From NCBI RefSeq assembly GCF_025725645.1, contig NZ_CP107007.1, positions 1 to 64,000 of the forward strand: a stretch of 64,000 nucleotides of DNA, read 5' to 3'. The notes beneath the pieces are model-generated. The model ran no database searches and was not told the origin of the DNA. It was given only the letters and a program-made list of their open reading frames with translations. Origin of the DNA: Halomonas sp. GD1P12. GTDB taxonomy: Bacteria > Pseudomonadota > Gammaproteobacteria > Pseudomonadales > Halomonadaceae. Made by a program: the position numbers and the translations under genes. Positions within the stretch are counted from its first letter, which is position 1; every line of letters starts with the position of its first letter. Below, piece after piece: positions 21,452 through 30,211 of this stretch.

Positions 21452-22785
21452 TGCCCGCGTCGCCGACCGAGTCCGGCGCCCGTCAGCGGCTGGCGCGGGG
21501 GCTGTATTCGGCGGCGCTCTACGCGCTCTCTGCGCTGATTTTTCGGCGTATCTGGCGTGAGCAAGTGCCCACTCACCCGCGCCGCCAGCGCCTGGGCTTT
21601 GGCCTCGGCGTGCTCCCGCCCGCCCCCAGGATCTGGCTGCACTGCGCCTCCGTTGGCGAGGTGCGCGCCGCAAAAGCCTTGATCGAAGCGCTGCTGGCGC
21701 GCTACCCGCGCCACAGCCTTTTGATCACCACCATGACTGCGACCGGCGCCGGCCAGGTACAGGCGCTGATCGATGCTCAAACCGAGACAACGCGGCCGCG
21801 CCTGGCCCACCGCTTTCTGCCGCTGGATTTTCCCGGTGCGGCGCGGCGCTTTGTCGCCCGCGTGAAGCCGGCGATGGCGCTGATGTTCGAAACCGAGCTC
21901 TGGCCGAACCTGCTGCACGCCTGCGCCCGGCGCGGCGTGCCGGTGGCGGTGGTCAACGGACGCCTCTCCGAGCGAGCGTTTTCGCGCTATCGCCGCATTC
22001 GCCCGCTGATGACCGCTGCCCTTGCTAACGTCGACTGGCTGGCGGCGAAGTCCGTCGCCGATGCCCACCGCTTCCAGGCCCTGGGCGCACCCAGGCGCGT
22101 CAGCGTGATCGGCTCGCTCAAGTTCGACGTGGCCGTCAGCGATAGCCGTCTTGAAGAGAGTAAGCGCTCACTACTTGGCAAGAGCGACTGCCCGGTATGG
22201 GTGGCGGGCTCGACCCGGGACGGCGAGGAGGCGCTCATCCTGAACGCCCACCGGGCGCTGCGCCAGCGCTTTCCACAGGCGCTTTTGATTCTTGTGCCGC
22301 GCCACCCTCAGCGCTTTGACGAGGTGGCCGCGCTTTGCGAGCGAGAAGGCTGGAGAACGGCGCGGCGAAGCGAGAACGCCGCTGTTGCTGATGACGTCGC
22401 GGTCTATCTGGGCGATACGTTGGGCGAGCTCGCCACGCTTTACGCGGCGGGGGACGTGGCGTTCGTGGGCGGCTCGCTGGTAAAGCTTGGCGGGCACAAC
22501 GTACTCGAACCCGCCGCCCTGGGCCGGCCCGTGCTCTGCGGGCCGTCGCTCGAGAACTTCATCGACGTGGCCGAGCCGCTTTTGCAGGCGGGGGCGCTCG
22601 AGCAGGTCGAGACGCCGGCGGCGTTGGCATCGGCGGTCGCGGCGCTGCTAAACGATCCCGCGCTTGCCAACGCGCGGGGCCAGGCCGGCATTGAGGTCAT
22701 TCGCGACCATCAGGGGGCGCTGTCGCGCACGTTAAAGGGGCTCGACGCGCTGCTTTCCCGGGATGGTGAAGGCCCGGTGAGTTAG
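21451..22785 (+). CDS. waaA: 3-deoxy-D-manno-octulosonic acid transferase
   Basis: WaaA (KdtA) transfers Kdo from CMP-Kdo to lipid IVA at the inner membrane. The 444-residue GT30 protein has an N-terminal membrane anchor (about 17-33), the catalytic WLHCASVGE motif with Glu70, and the C-terminal [19 protein letters not shown] block. Its start overlaps the hldE stop and its end overlaps the convergent rpiA by 4 bp. Presence of KdkA nearby suggests that a phosphorylated single Kdo may be made, but mono- versus bifunctionality cannot be read directly. Confidence 0.95.
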   Translation: MPASPTESGARQRLARGLYSAALYALSALIFRRIWREQVPTHPRRQRLGFGLGVLPPAPRIWLHCASVGEVRAAKALIEALLARYPRHSLLITTMTATGAGQVQALIDAQTETTRPRLAHRFLPLDFPGAARRFVARVKPAMALMFETELWPNLLHACARRGVPVAVVNGRLSERAFSRYRRIRPLMTAALANVDWLAAKSVADAHRFQALGAPRRVSVIGSLKFDVAVSDSRLEESKRSLLGKSDCPVWVAGSTRDGEEALILNAHRALRQRFPQALLILVPRHPQRFDEVAALCEREGWRTARRSENAAVADDVAVYLGDTLGELATLYAAGDVAFVGGSLVKLGGHNVLEPAALGRPVLCGPSLENFIDVAEPLLQAGALEQVETPAALASAVAALLNDPALANARGQAGIEVIRDHQGALSRTLKGLDALLSRDGEGPVS

Positions 22786-23453
22786 CGCTCGCTTCGCTCG
22801 ACGCCCTTGTCGGTGCCCAGCAGCAGCACGTCGGCGCCGCGAGCGGCGAACAAGCCGTTGGTAACCACGCCGACGATGGCGTTCAGGCGCGCTTCCATCG
22901 CGACCGGGTCGTCGATCGCCAGATCATAGCCATCGATGATCTGGTTGCCGTTATCGGTCACCACGCCCTGACGATACACCGGGTCGAAGCCCAGTTTGAC
23001 GAGTTCCCGAGCGACGTACGAGCGCGCCATGGGGATCACCTCGATGGGGAGCGGAAAGCGCCCCAGCGTCTCGACGCGTTTGGAGCCGTCGGCGATGCAA
23101 ATGAAGCGCTCGGCGCAGGCGGCCACGATCTTTTCACGCGTCAGCGCCGCACCGCCGCCCTTGATCATGTGAAAGTGAGCGTTCACTTCGTCGGCGCCGT
23201 CGATATAAAAGGGCACCGATCCCACTTCGTTGAGTTCGAATACCTCGATACCGAGCGCCTCGAGGCGCGCTTTCGAGGCGTCCGAGCTTGCCACCGCCCC
23301 CTTGAAGCGATCACGCAGCGGTTTCAAGCGGTCGATGAAAAGATTCGCCGTCGAGCCGGTACCGATCCCCAGCACGGTGTTGGCTTCGAGGTGCGGGGTG
23401 ATTTCGTCGATGGCGGCATCGGCGACGGCGGCTTTGAGTTCGTCCTGGGTCAT
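22782..23453 (-). CDS. rpiA: Ribose-5-phosphate isomerase A
   Basis: RpiA interconverts ribose 5-phosphate and ribulose 5-phosphate in the pentose phosphate pathway. The 223-residue protein has [12 protein letters not shown] near 30-41, the catalytic IDGADEVN near 83-90 and [12 protein letters not shown] near 97-108. It is divergent from ilvA, an arrangement seen in many gammaproteobacteria, and shares 155 bp of upstream region with it. Confidence 0.97.
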   Translation of the reverse strand: MTQDELKAAVADAAIDEITPHLEANTVLGIGTGSTANLFIDRLKPLRDRFKGAVASSDASKARLEALGIEVFELNEVGSVPFYIDGADEVNAHFHMIKGGGAALTREKIVAACAERFICIADGSKRVETLGRFPLPIEVIPMARSYVARELVKLGFDPVYRQGVVTDNGNQIIDGYDLAIDDPVAMEARLNAIVGVVTNGLFAARGADVLLLGTDKGVERSER

Positions 23454-23478
23454 GAAAGGCTCCGGGCAGTGATAGGCG

Positions 23479-23512
23479 GCGCCAGTATAGCGTTTCTGGC
23501 GCGATCTGTTGA
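23479..23512 (-). promoter_or_regulatory. Probable rpiA promoter with overlapping inverted repeat
   Basis: On the minus strand TATACT (23484-23489) is a good -10, with TCAACA 17 bp upstream as a fair -35. A 7-bp inverted repeat, GCGCCAG/CTGGCGC (23479-23485 and 23496-23502), covers the -10 and spacer and could be an operator. Confidence 0.45.
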
Positions 23513-23608
23513 TGCGCGCCTATAACGCTGGACGCGACCAGGTACGATCTGCTACCAATAAAGGCTTTTCTCTCGGCCCTTGGGCCTTTTTACCGTCTGG
23601 ATATCCGC

Positions 23609-25123
23609 ATGCTCGAAGCTACCGTCAAAAAGATCCTCCAGGCCCGCGTGTACGAAGCGGCCTGCGAGACCCCCATTTCACCCGCCCCCTTTTTGTCGCG
23701 TCGCTTTCACAACCAGATTCTGATCAAGCGCGAGGACCTGCAGCCGGTTTACTCGTTCAAGATTCGCGGCGCCTACAACAAAATGGCTCAGCTTTCCGAG
23801 GAGCAGAAAGCAAAAGGCGTGATCGCCGCCTCTGCCGGCAACCACGCCCAAGGGCTGGCCATGGCGGCGAAGCTGATGGGGGTGAAGGCGACCATCGTGA
23901 TGCCGCGTAGTACCCCGGAGATCAAGGTGCAGGGCGTGCGCTCGCGCGGGGCGCGCGTGGTGCTCAAGGGCGACGCCTTTTCTGACGCCGCCGCCCACGC
24001 CCAGGAATTGATCGCCGAGCACGGCTACACCTACATTCCGCCCTTCGATGATATCGACGTGGTGGCGGGCCAGGGCACCATTGGCGTGGAGATTCTGCGC
24101 CAGCATAGCGGCCGCCTCGATGCGATCTTCGTGCCTGTCGGCGGCGGCGGGCTGATTGCGGGCGTGGCCGCTTATGTTAAGTACCTGCGCCCGGATATCA
24201 AGGTGATCGGCGTCGAGGCCGAGGACAGCGCCTGCCTCAAGGCGGCGCTGGCCGCCGGCGAGCGCGTGGTGCTCGACCAGGTCGGCACCTTCGCCGAGGG
24301 CGTGGCGGTGTCGCAGATCGGTGAGGTGCCCTTCAATCTGGCCAAAACGCTGATCGACGACGTCATCACGGTCAACTCCGACGAGATCTGCGCGGCGGTG
24401 AAGGATATCTTCGAGGATACCCGGGCGGTATCGGAAACCTCCGGAGCGCTGTCACTGGCCGGCTTGAAAAAGTACATTCAGCAAACCGGCGCCGAAGGGC
24501 AGACGCTTTTGTGCATCAACTCCGGCGCCAACACCAATTTCGACCGGCTGCAGCATATTGCCGAGCGCACCCAGCTTGGCGAGCAGCGTGAAGCGATTCT
24601 CGCCGTGACCATTCCCGAGAAGCCCGGCAGCTTCAAGAAATTCTGTCAGACGCTTGGCCGGCGCATGGTCACCGAGTTCAGCTACCGCTACGCCGACGAC
24701 AGCGATGCCCACATCTTCGTTGGCGTACAGATCAAACCCGGCGGCGAGGACCGCCGCGCCGTCATCGACCGGCTGGTTGAAGGCGGCTACCCGGTGGAGG
24801 ACCTGACCGATAACGAGCTCGCCAAGCTGCACATTCGCCACCTGAGCGGCGGACGCCCCAGCGAGCGCTTTGAGGAAGAGCTCTACCGTTTCGAATTTCC
24901 CGAGCGCCCGGGCGCTTTGATGAATTTTCTCACCCAGCTGCCCCACGACTGGAATATTTCGCTATTTCACTACCGCAACCACGGCGCCGCCTATGGGCGT
25001 GTGCTGGTCGGTATGCAGGTGCCCGCCGATGACCGCACCCACGTGGCCGAGTATCTCGACGCCATCGGCTACCGCTACTGGCAGGAGAGCGACAACCCGG
25101 CCTACAAGCTCTTCATGGCCTGA
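23609..25123 (+). CDS. ilvA: Biosynthetic threonine ammonia-lyase
   Basis: IlvA deaminates threonine to 2-oxobutanoate, the first step of isoleucine synthesis, and is allosterically inhibited by isoleucine. The 504-residue protein has the PLP-dependent fold with Lys51 in YSFKIRGAYNK, the phosphate loop VGGGGLIAG near 178, and two C-terminal ACT-like regulatory domains (about 330-504), which mark the biosynthetic form. The leader contains a short GGCC-CTTG-GGCC hairpin followed by five T (about 23574-23590), too weak to call an attenuator with confidence. Confidence 0.97.
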   Translation: MLEATVKKILQARVYEAACETPISPAPFLSRRFHNQILIKREDLQPVYSFKIRGAYNKMAQLSEEQKAKGVIAASAGNHAQGLAMAAKLMGVKATIVMPRSTPEIKVQGVRSRGARVVLKGDAFSDAAAHAQELIAEHGYTYIPPFDDIDVVAGQGTIGVEILRQHSGRLDAIFVPVGGGGLIAGVAAYVKYLRPDIKVIGVEAEDSACLKAALAAGERVVLDQVGTFAEGVAVSQIGEVPFNLAKTLIDDVITVNSDEICAAVKDIFEDTRAVSETSGALSLAGLKKYIQQTGAEGQTLLCINSGANTNFDRLQHIAERTQLGEQREAILAVTIPEKPGSFKKFCQTLGRRMVTEFSYRYADDSDAHIFVGVQIKPGGEDRRAVIDRLVEGGYPVEDLTDNELAKLHIRHLSGGRPSERFEEELYRFEFPERPGALMNFLTQLPHDWNISLFHYRNHGAAYGRVLVGMQVPADDRTHVAEYLDAIGYRYWQESDNPAYKLFMA

Positions 25124-25220
25124 GTTTGTTAGCACTCACTAACCTTCTGCTCCACGCCGTTCGCGTTATTCTGGTGCATGAAAATGCTGGGGGGTGATCA
25201 AAAAAGTGGGACGTAGGCTA

Positions 25221-25250
25221 TTGTCAACGCCCCGCCATTGGCCCTATAGT
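25221..25250 (+). promoter_or_regulatory. Promoter upstream of the 32-residue membrane protein gene
   Basis: TTGTCA at 25221-25226 and TATAGT at 25245-25250 are separated by 18 bp. The downstream transcript would carry a stem-loop and then the small gene at 25347, ending at a clear terminator. Confidence 0.55.
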
Positions 25251-25268
25251 CGACTTCGAAAATTAGTC

Positions 25269-25308
25269 AAGCCAGCCATCCTTGAAACCACCTATTGATG
25301 ACTGGCTT
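25269..25308. repeat. Inverted repeat in the leader of the small membrane gene
   Basis: Arms AAGCCAGCCATC (25269-25280) and GATGACTGGCTT (25297-25308) are complementary at 11 of 12 positions around a 16-bp spacer. Its place about 20 bp after the predicted -10 suits either an operator or a leader-RNA hairpin. Confidence 0.6.
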
Positions 25309-25346
25309 TAGGGCATCGGTCATCATAAAAACGTTGGAGACAAGGC

Positions 25347-25445
25347 ATGCGGCGTAGGAAGCCTGACGTAGTAATGGCGTTGACGGTCGTCTTTTTGTTG
25401 GGGGTACTGGTCACCGGATACGCACAGGCGCTGGCAGGAAGTTGA
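25347..25445 (+). CDS. 32-residue single-pass membrane miniprotein
   Basis: The reading frame has ATG at 25347, a GGAGA ribosome site 7 bp upstream, and a stop at 25443-25445. The product has a basic start (MRRRKPDVV), one hydrophobic stretch (about residues 9-24, ALTVVFLLGVLVTG) and a short polar end, so it should insert in the inner membrane with its N-terminus inside by the positive-inside rule. It has its own promoter and terminator, which argues for a real gene. No function is recognised. Confidence 0.7.
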   Translation: MRRRKPDVVMALTVVFLLGVLVTGYAQALAGS

Positions 25446-25483
25446 TCGTTGCAAGGGCGGCGCTTTCAGCGCTGACCTCGATA

Positions 25484-25518
25484 TAAAAAAAGGGCCGATC
25501 GCTATCGGCCCTTTTTTT
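25484..25518. terminator. Bidirectional terminator between the miniprotein gene and the 5-formyl-THF cyclo-ligase gene
   Basis: The stem GGGCCGAT/ATCGGCCC with loop CGCT is flanked by seven A before and seven T after, so it can stop transcripts from both sides. Confidence 0.9.
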
Positions 25519-25536
25519 GTGGCGCTTATTAAGCGT

Positions 25537-26169
25537 TCAGCCATTACCGCGGCGAACGATCCCCTGATCGCTCACCACCGCATCCAGCGGAATATCCCAG
25601 GGCTCGAGTTCGAGTTTATTCACCTGCTGGCAGGCGTGGGCCACGCCGATCAGCGCGGGTTTGGGGCCCGGGCGGCGCATGAAAGCGAGCGTGCGATCAT
25701 AAAAGCCGCCACCCATGCCCATCCGGTTGGCCTCTCCATCGAAGCCGACCAGCGGCACGATCAGCGTATCCAGCGCCCAGGCGGGAATCCGGTTTTGTCG
25801 CCGCGCGCCAAAGCGCGTGCAGGGCTCAGAAATGCCGAAGCGGTTTTCGACCATCGGGGTGTCGTCGTCAAAGCGCACGAACCAGAGCGCGTTGTGGCTC
25901 AAGGGGCGCAGTACCGGCAGATAAACCGTTACCCGGCGCTGTTGCAACCAGCCAAGGAGCGGAGTCGGGTCGATTTCGCCGCCGACCGGCAGATAAAGGC
26001 TTACGCGCCTGGCGCGCTGGATCTCGGGAAGGGTGTTGAGACGCTGACAAAGCGAGGTCGCCGCCGTTTGCTGCTCGGCATCGCTCAAGGCACGGCGCCT
26101 TCGGCGAAGCTCGCGGCGCAGGGCGCGTTTGTCGAGGTGGTCGGTGTCGGTAATGGAAGGATCGAGCAT
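25537..26169 (-). CDS. fau: 5-formyltetrahydrofolate cyclo-ligase
   Basis: This enzyme (YgfA) converts 5-formyl-THF to 5,10-methenyl-THF using ATP, and in E. coli it affects persistence. The 210-residue protein has an Arg-rich N-terminal helix (KRALRRELRRRRRAL) and the conserved block GMGGGFYDRTLAF near 162-174. It lies directly downstream of the 6S RNA gene, the same ssrS-ygfA dicistron known from E. coli and other gammaproteobacteria. Confidence 0.95.
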   Translation of the reverse strand: MLDPSITDTDHLDKRALRRELRRRRRALSDAEQQTAATSLCQRLNTLPEIQRARRVSLYLPVGGEIDPTPLLGWLQQRRVTVYLPVLRPLSHNALWFVRFDDDTPMVENRFGISEPCTRFGARRQNRIPAWALDTLIVPLVGFDGEANRMGMGGGFYDRTLAFMRRPGPKPALIGVAHACQQVNKLELEPWDIPLDAVVSDQGIVRRGNG

Positions 26170-26173
26170 GGTG

Positions 26174-26357
26174 GTGTTCCCCAGAGTGCCGCTGTCGTTC
26201 TGGCCCTGAACCTACTGGTTCAGAGTGGGTGGCCGCAGCCAAACCGTCAGGCTTTCCGACGCACGGACATGCACACGGGTCTGGCTAGCATTTGGCCCCC
26301 TGGGTACTGCGCATAGGCTCGAGGGACTATAACGACTGGCGCACACTCCAGAGAACC
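26174..26357 (-). ncRNA. ssrS: 6S RNA
   Basis: 6S RNA mimics an open promoter and sequesters sigma-70 RNA polymerase in stationary phase. Between zapA and fau on the minus strand is a segment of about 184 nt whose ends pair (GGTTCTCTGG at the 5' side, CACTCTGGGGAAC at the 3' side). It keeps blocks recalled from E. coli 6S: AGTCCC...GAGCC near the 5' end, GCATG...CGTCGGAAAGCCT in the middle and CTGAACC...GGTTCAGGG near the 3' end. Gene order also agrees. The ends are approximate. Confidence 0.92.
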
Positions 26358-26418
26358 GCTTTATCTTAACAGAGCGAGCGCCGATGCCATAGGTTTGGGC
26401 CCGGTTTGTGCGAAGGCG

Positions 26419-26727
26419 TCAGGATTTTTCGACGGGGCGGGCTTTTTGCAGCGCTTTTTCCAGCCGGTCGTGCAGGCGGTTCAGGCTCGCCTCGCCGGCG
26501 CGGTGTTCGTCGAGCGCCTCTAAAAGCTCGTGGGTGATGTTCAACGCCGCCATGATGGCGATGCGCTCGCTGCCCAGCACGCTGCTTTGCGCATGAATGC
26601 CCTGCATGGCGCGGTCCAGATAGCGAGCGGCGCGTTCAAGCTTGGCCTGCTCGCCGGTATCGCAGGCGATCATGTAGCCGCGACCCAGCAGGGTAATTTC
26701 TTTGGTTGGCCGCTTGGCGTTACTCAT
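26419..26727 (-). CDS. zapA: Cell division protein ZapA
   Basis: ZapA binds FtsZ protofilaments and stabilises the Z ring at midcell. The 102-residue protein has the N-terminal FtsZ-binding globule (KEITLLGRGYMIACD) and a C-terminal coiled coil (LLEALDEHRAGEASLNRLHD), typical of the family. The ATG at 26727 gives the normal length; an in-frame ATG at 26802 would add 25 unconserved residues. It lies just upstream of the 6S RNA gene and divergent from ygfB. Confidence 0.95.
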   Translation of the reverse strand: MSNAKRPTKEITLLGRGYMIACDTGEQAKLERAARYLDRAMQGIHAQSSVLGSERIAIMAALNITHELLEALDEHRAGEASLNRLHDRLEKALQKARPVEKS

Positions 26728-26915
26728 CGAAGACTCCGGCACGGGCACGTCAGGGCCCGAATGCGTTAACATCACGGTATAGAAAGGAGGGGCGGCGTTC
26801 ACTATAAGAGAGCGGCTTGCGCGGGGTCAACGCGCTTTCCCGCCGAGGCGCCGCCCATCGATCCTCCTTCGCTTTTTCGACACCCCTTCGTTCACTGCCC
26901 AAAGCGAGAGCCCCC

Positions 26916-27494
26916 ATGTCCCTCATCGAGCAGCGCCAGGACTTTTCCGACGTGGCCGACGTCTTTCTTCTTCACGGCAGCATGCAGTCGCCTGCCTTTC
27001 TCGACGGCCGGCTCTGCGCGCTTCTAGCCCTTCGTGACGTCACCGCCGAAAGCTGGCTCGAGGAAGTCTGTATGAGCCTGGGCGTCGAGCAGCCCAGGGA
27101 TCCACAGAGCGCCGAGCGCCTGCTCGGCTGGCGCCGGCAAACCCTGGACGCGCTCAGCGCCAACGACTTGAACTACGCCCCGCTGCTGCCCGACGAGCTC
27201 TTCTCGCTCGGCGAGCAGGCTCAGGCACTCAAGGAGTGGGCGCTGGGCTTTACCGAGGTCATCGAGGAGGTCGCCGACGAGGCGCTGAAAAAGCGCTGGT
27301 CGCAGCCGCTCAAGGAAGCCATCGACGATCTTGCAAGCTTTGGCCAGATCGAGACCGACATCGACGACAGCCCGGAAAACGAGAACGACCTGTTCGCGCT
27401 CTCCGAGCACGCGCGCATGGCCGCGATGCTGCTCTACACCGAGCAGCACCCGGGCCAACCCCAGGTCGAGCAGACCGACGCCCCGGTCCACTGA
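26916..27494 (+). CDS. ygfB: UPF0149 family protein YgfB
   Basis: This 192-residue protein has the same length as E. coli YgfB and the same place next to pepP and opposite zapA. It is acidic and probably all-helical, with blocks LHGSMQSPAFLDGRLCALL and an acidic end (DIDDSPENENDLFALSEHA). In Pseudomonas, YgfB affects beta-lactam resistance by interfering with a transcription antiterminator; whether that holds here is unknown. The start at 26916 begins MSLIEQRQDFSDVADVF; the upstream 33 codons are unconserved. Confidence 0.92.
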   Translation: MSLIEQRQDFSDVADVFLLHGSMQSPAFLDGRLCALLALRDVTAESWLEEVCMSLGVEQPRDPQSAERLLGWRRQTLDALSANDLNYAPLLPDELFSLGEQAQALKEWALGFTEVIEEVADEALKKRWSQPLKEAIDDLASFGQIETDIDDSPENENDLFALSEHARMAAMLLYTEQHPGQPQVEQTDAPVH

Positions 27495-27522
27495 GTTTTT
27501 CCGGCCGTTCAAAGGAGCTTCA

Positions 27523-28863
27523 ATGTCATTCGATACGCTTTCGCGCCCCGCCGCGATCACCCTTGACGAGTACCGCGCCCGCCGTGAGGCGCTGATGGCG
27601 AAATTACCCGACGGCGCAGCGCTGATCGTGCCCGGCGCTTCGCTCACGACTCGCTCGAACGACAGCGAGTATCCGTTTCGCCAGCAAAGCGATTTTTTTT
27701 ATCTGACCGGCATCAACGAGCCCGACGCGCTACTTCTGCTACTGCCCGGCCGTGAAGCGGGTCAAAGCGTCGTGTTTTGTCAGGATCGCGACCCAACGAT
27801 GGAGGCCTGGACCGGGCGGCGGCTGGGCGCCGAGGGCGTCATGGCCGAGCACGGTATCGACCAGGCGTTTGAAAACGCCGAGCGCGACGACTTCCTGCTG
27901 GCAATGCTCGAAAGCCGCACGCTGCTCTACGCACCGCTGGATCACCCCGAGGCTCAGGCCATTGCCGAAGAGGCACTTGCCCAGGCCCAAAAAGGCCAGC
28001 GCCGCGGCAAGCCGATGCTCAAGGGCTGGCTCGACAGCCGCGAGCTGATCCACGAGCTGCGGCTGATCAAAAGCCCGGCGGAGCTTGCGCTTTTACGCCA
28101 CGCCTGCCGCATTTCCGCTCGCGCGCACTGTCGCGCGATGCGCACCTGCGCCCCCGGGCTCTTCGAGTACCAGCTGCAGGCCGAGCTCGAGCACGAATTT
28201 CTCTGGCACGGCGGCAGCGGCCCGGCCTACAGCACCATTGTGGGCGGCGGCGCGAACGCCTGCGTGCTTCACTATATTGAAAACGCCGACGCACTCGAGA
28301 AGAACGCGCTGGTACTGATCGACGCCGGCGCCGAGTTCGATCTTTACGCCGGCGACATCACCCGCACGTTCCCGGTCAGCGGCCGTTTCAGCGAGGCTCA
28401 GCGCGCGCTTTACGAGGTGGTGTTGGGGGCCCAGCAGCGCGCCGTCGCCGCCGTGGTCCCCGGCGCCACGCTTACCGATATCCACGCGGGGGTCGTCGAG
28501 GATCTCACCCGTGGGCTGATCGAGCTGGGGCTTCTGGAAGGTGAAGTGCAGGCGCGTATCGATGATGAGAGCTACCGGCGCTTCTATTTGCACTCCACGT
28601 CCCACTGGCTGGGCCTCGACGTTCACGATGTCGGCACCTACCGGCTCGACGAGCAGACGCCTCGCCCGCTCGAGCCCGGCATGGTCGTGACTGTCGAACC
28701 CGGCCTCTATATTCCCGAAGACGACGATCTGCCCGCCGCCTACCGCGGCATCGGCATTCGTATCGAGGACAACGTGGCCGTCAATGGGAAAGGCGGTGAA
28801 ATATTGACCAGTGACGTTCCCAAGCGGATAGACGAAATCGAAGCGCTGATGGCTAAAAATTAA
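27523..28863 (+). CDS. pepP: Xaa-Pro aminopeptidase P
   Basis: PepP removes N-terminal residues that precede proline; it is a dinuclear manganese pita-bread enzyme. The 446-residue protein starts at ATG 27523 behind AAAGGAG and has an N-terminal creatinase domain with NDSEYPFRQQSDFFYLTG near 43-60. Metal ligands appear in LIDAGAEFDLYAGDITRTFP (two Asp), HSTSHWLGLDVHD (His) and VEPGLY and IRIEDN (two Glu). It is 28 bp after ygfB and 71 bp before ubiH. Confidence 0.96.
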   Translation: MSFDTLSRPAAITLDEYRARREALMAKLPDGAALIVPGASLTTRSNDSEYPFRQQSDFFYLTGINEPDALLLLLPGREAGQSVVFCQDRDPTMEAWTGRRLGAEGVMAEHGIDQAFENAERDDFLLAMLESRTLLYAPLDHPEAQAIAEEALAQAQKGQRRGKPMLKGWLDSRELIHELRLIKSPAELALLRHACRISARAHCRAMRTCAPGLFEYQLQAELEHEFLWHGGSGPAYSTIVGGGANACVLHYIENADALEKNALVLIDAGAEFDLYAGDITRTFPVSGRFSEAQRALYEVVLGAQQRAVAAVVPGATLTDIHAGVVEDLTRGLIELGLLEGEVQARIDDESYRRFYLHSTSHWLGLDVHDVGTYRLDEQTPRPLEPGMVVTVEPGLYIPEDDDLPAAYRGIGIRIEDNVAVNGKGGEILTSDVPKRIDEIEALMAKN

Positions 28864-28934
28864 TCAGTTTTAACATGCCAAAAATACCATTATGTAAAGG
28901 ATTACGAAATTACACTTAATCACGGAGGCTTTCG

Positions 28935-30164
28935 ATGCCCGCGAATGTGCCGGAAAATGTATTAAAAACGGCTGCTTACGATATCGTGATCGTGGGGGGC
29001 GGGCTGGTGGGGGCAAGCCTTGGCTGCGCGCTGGCGCCGCTGATCGAACGCTTTGCCCTGCGGGTGGCGATCGTGGAGGCCGCGGCGGTGCCGAAAGCCG
29101 ATGAGCTCACCTGGCAGCCGAGCTTCGACGCCCGCGCCAGCGCCATCGCCGCGGGTTCCGCCCAGCGCTTTCGCGAGCTCGATGTCTGGCCGGCGATGCA
29201 GCGCGAAGCCTTACCGATTTCGCGCATTCATATCAGCGAGCGCGGTCGCCTGGGCGCCACTCGCCTGTCCGCCGCCGAGGTGGGGGTCGAGGCGCTTGGC
29301 TACGTGATACCCAACGCCTGGATGGGGCAGGTGCTGCATCAGCGCCTTGGAGAGCTTTCCATCGACTGGTACTGCCCGGCCACGGTCGACACCATGACTG
29401 CCGTCGAGGGTGGCCACTGTCTGGCGCTTTCCACCGGGGATCGGCTCCATGCCCGCCTGACCGTGCTGGCCGATGGCGGCCGTTCCGGGCTCAAGGAGCA
29501 GCTGGGTATCCAGAGCGAGCGCCGCTCCTACGAGCAGACCGCAGTGATCGCCCACGTCGGCATTAGCCAACCGCACAAGGGGGTGGCCTTCGAGCGCTTC
29601 ACCAGTGAAGGGCCGATTGCGCTGTTGCCGCTGCCTCACCAGGCGATGGAACTGATCTGGACCCACCAGGGCGGTGAGGAGCGCTCGAGGCTTTCGCTTG
29701 GTGACGGCGCGTTTCTGGATCAGCTCCAGCGCGCTTTCGGTGACCGGGTGGGGCGTTTCACCAAAGTCGGCAAGCGCTTTAGCTATCCGCTCTCGCTGGT
29801 CACCGCTCGTGAATCGGTGCGTCCGGGGTTGGCGGTACTCGGCAACGCCGCCCACGCGCTGCACCCGGTGGCGGGCCAGGGCTTCAACCTGGCGCTGCGC
29901 TCGGTGATGGACCTGGTCGAGGCGTTGGAAGAGGGCCGCGAGCAGGGCCGCGACTTCGGTGACATGGAGACGCTGCTCGCGTTCGAGAGCCGTCGGGCGA
30001 AGGATCGCGCCAACGTGATTCGCTTTAGCGATAGCCTGGTGCGACTGTTCGGCGCCTCGTTTCCGCTCTTGCCTCATGCCCGCGCCGCCGGGCTCATTGG
30101 CCTCAATTTGGTCGGGCCGCTGCGCCGGGGGCTGGCGCGCCGCGCCATGGGCCTCGAGCGCTAG
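28935..30164 (+). CDS. ubiH: 2-octaprenyl-6-methoxyphenol hydroxylase
   Basis: UbiH is an FAD-dependent monooxygenase of ubiquinone synthesis, hydroxylating the ring at C1. The 409-residue protein has the FAD-binding GGGLVGASLG near 17-26 and the second FAD motif GNAAHALHPVAGQGFNLALR near 302-321. The start follows GGAGG by 7 bp. The order pepP-ubiH-ubiI is the same as in E. coli. Confidence 0.93.
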   Translation: MPANVPENVLKTAAYDIVIVGGGLVGASLGCALAPLIERFALRVAIVEAAAVPKADELTWQPSFDARASAIAAGSAQRFRELDVWPAMQREALPISRIHISERGRLGATRLSAAEVGVEALGYVIPNAWMGQVLHQRLGELSIDWYCPATVDTMTAVEGGHCLALSTGDRLHARLTVLADGGRSGLKEQLGIQSERRSYEQTAVIAHVGISQPHKGVAFERFTSEGPIALLPLPHQAMELIWTHQGGEERSRLSLGDGAFLDQLQRAFGDRVGRFTKVGKRFSYPLSLVTARESVRPGLAVLGNAAHALHPVAGQGFNLALRSVMDLVEALEEGREQGRDFGDMETLLAFESRRAKDRANVIRFSDSLVRLFGASFPLLPHARAAGLIGLNLVGPLRRGLARRAMGLER

Positions 30165-30180
30165 CGCTTATACTCGTCAT

Positions 30181-30201
30181 TCACGATTCACGATTCACGA
30201 C
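30181..30201 (+). repeat. Triple heptanucleotide repeat upstream of ubiI
   Basis: Three tandem copies TCACGAT, TCACGAT, TCACGAC stand 10 bp before the ubiI start codon, next to its AGGAAG ribosome site. The repeat is noncoding and short. Confidence 0.8.
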
Positions 30202-30211
30202 AGGAAGCGGT

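Noticed and set aside
26728..26802. N-terminal extension of zapA
   Set aside because: The 25 extra residues are unconserved, and the start at 26727 matches the normal family length.
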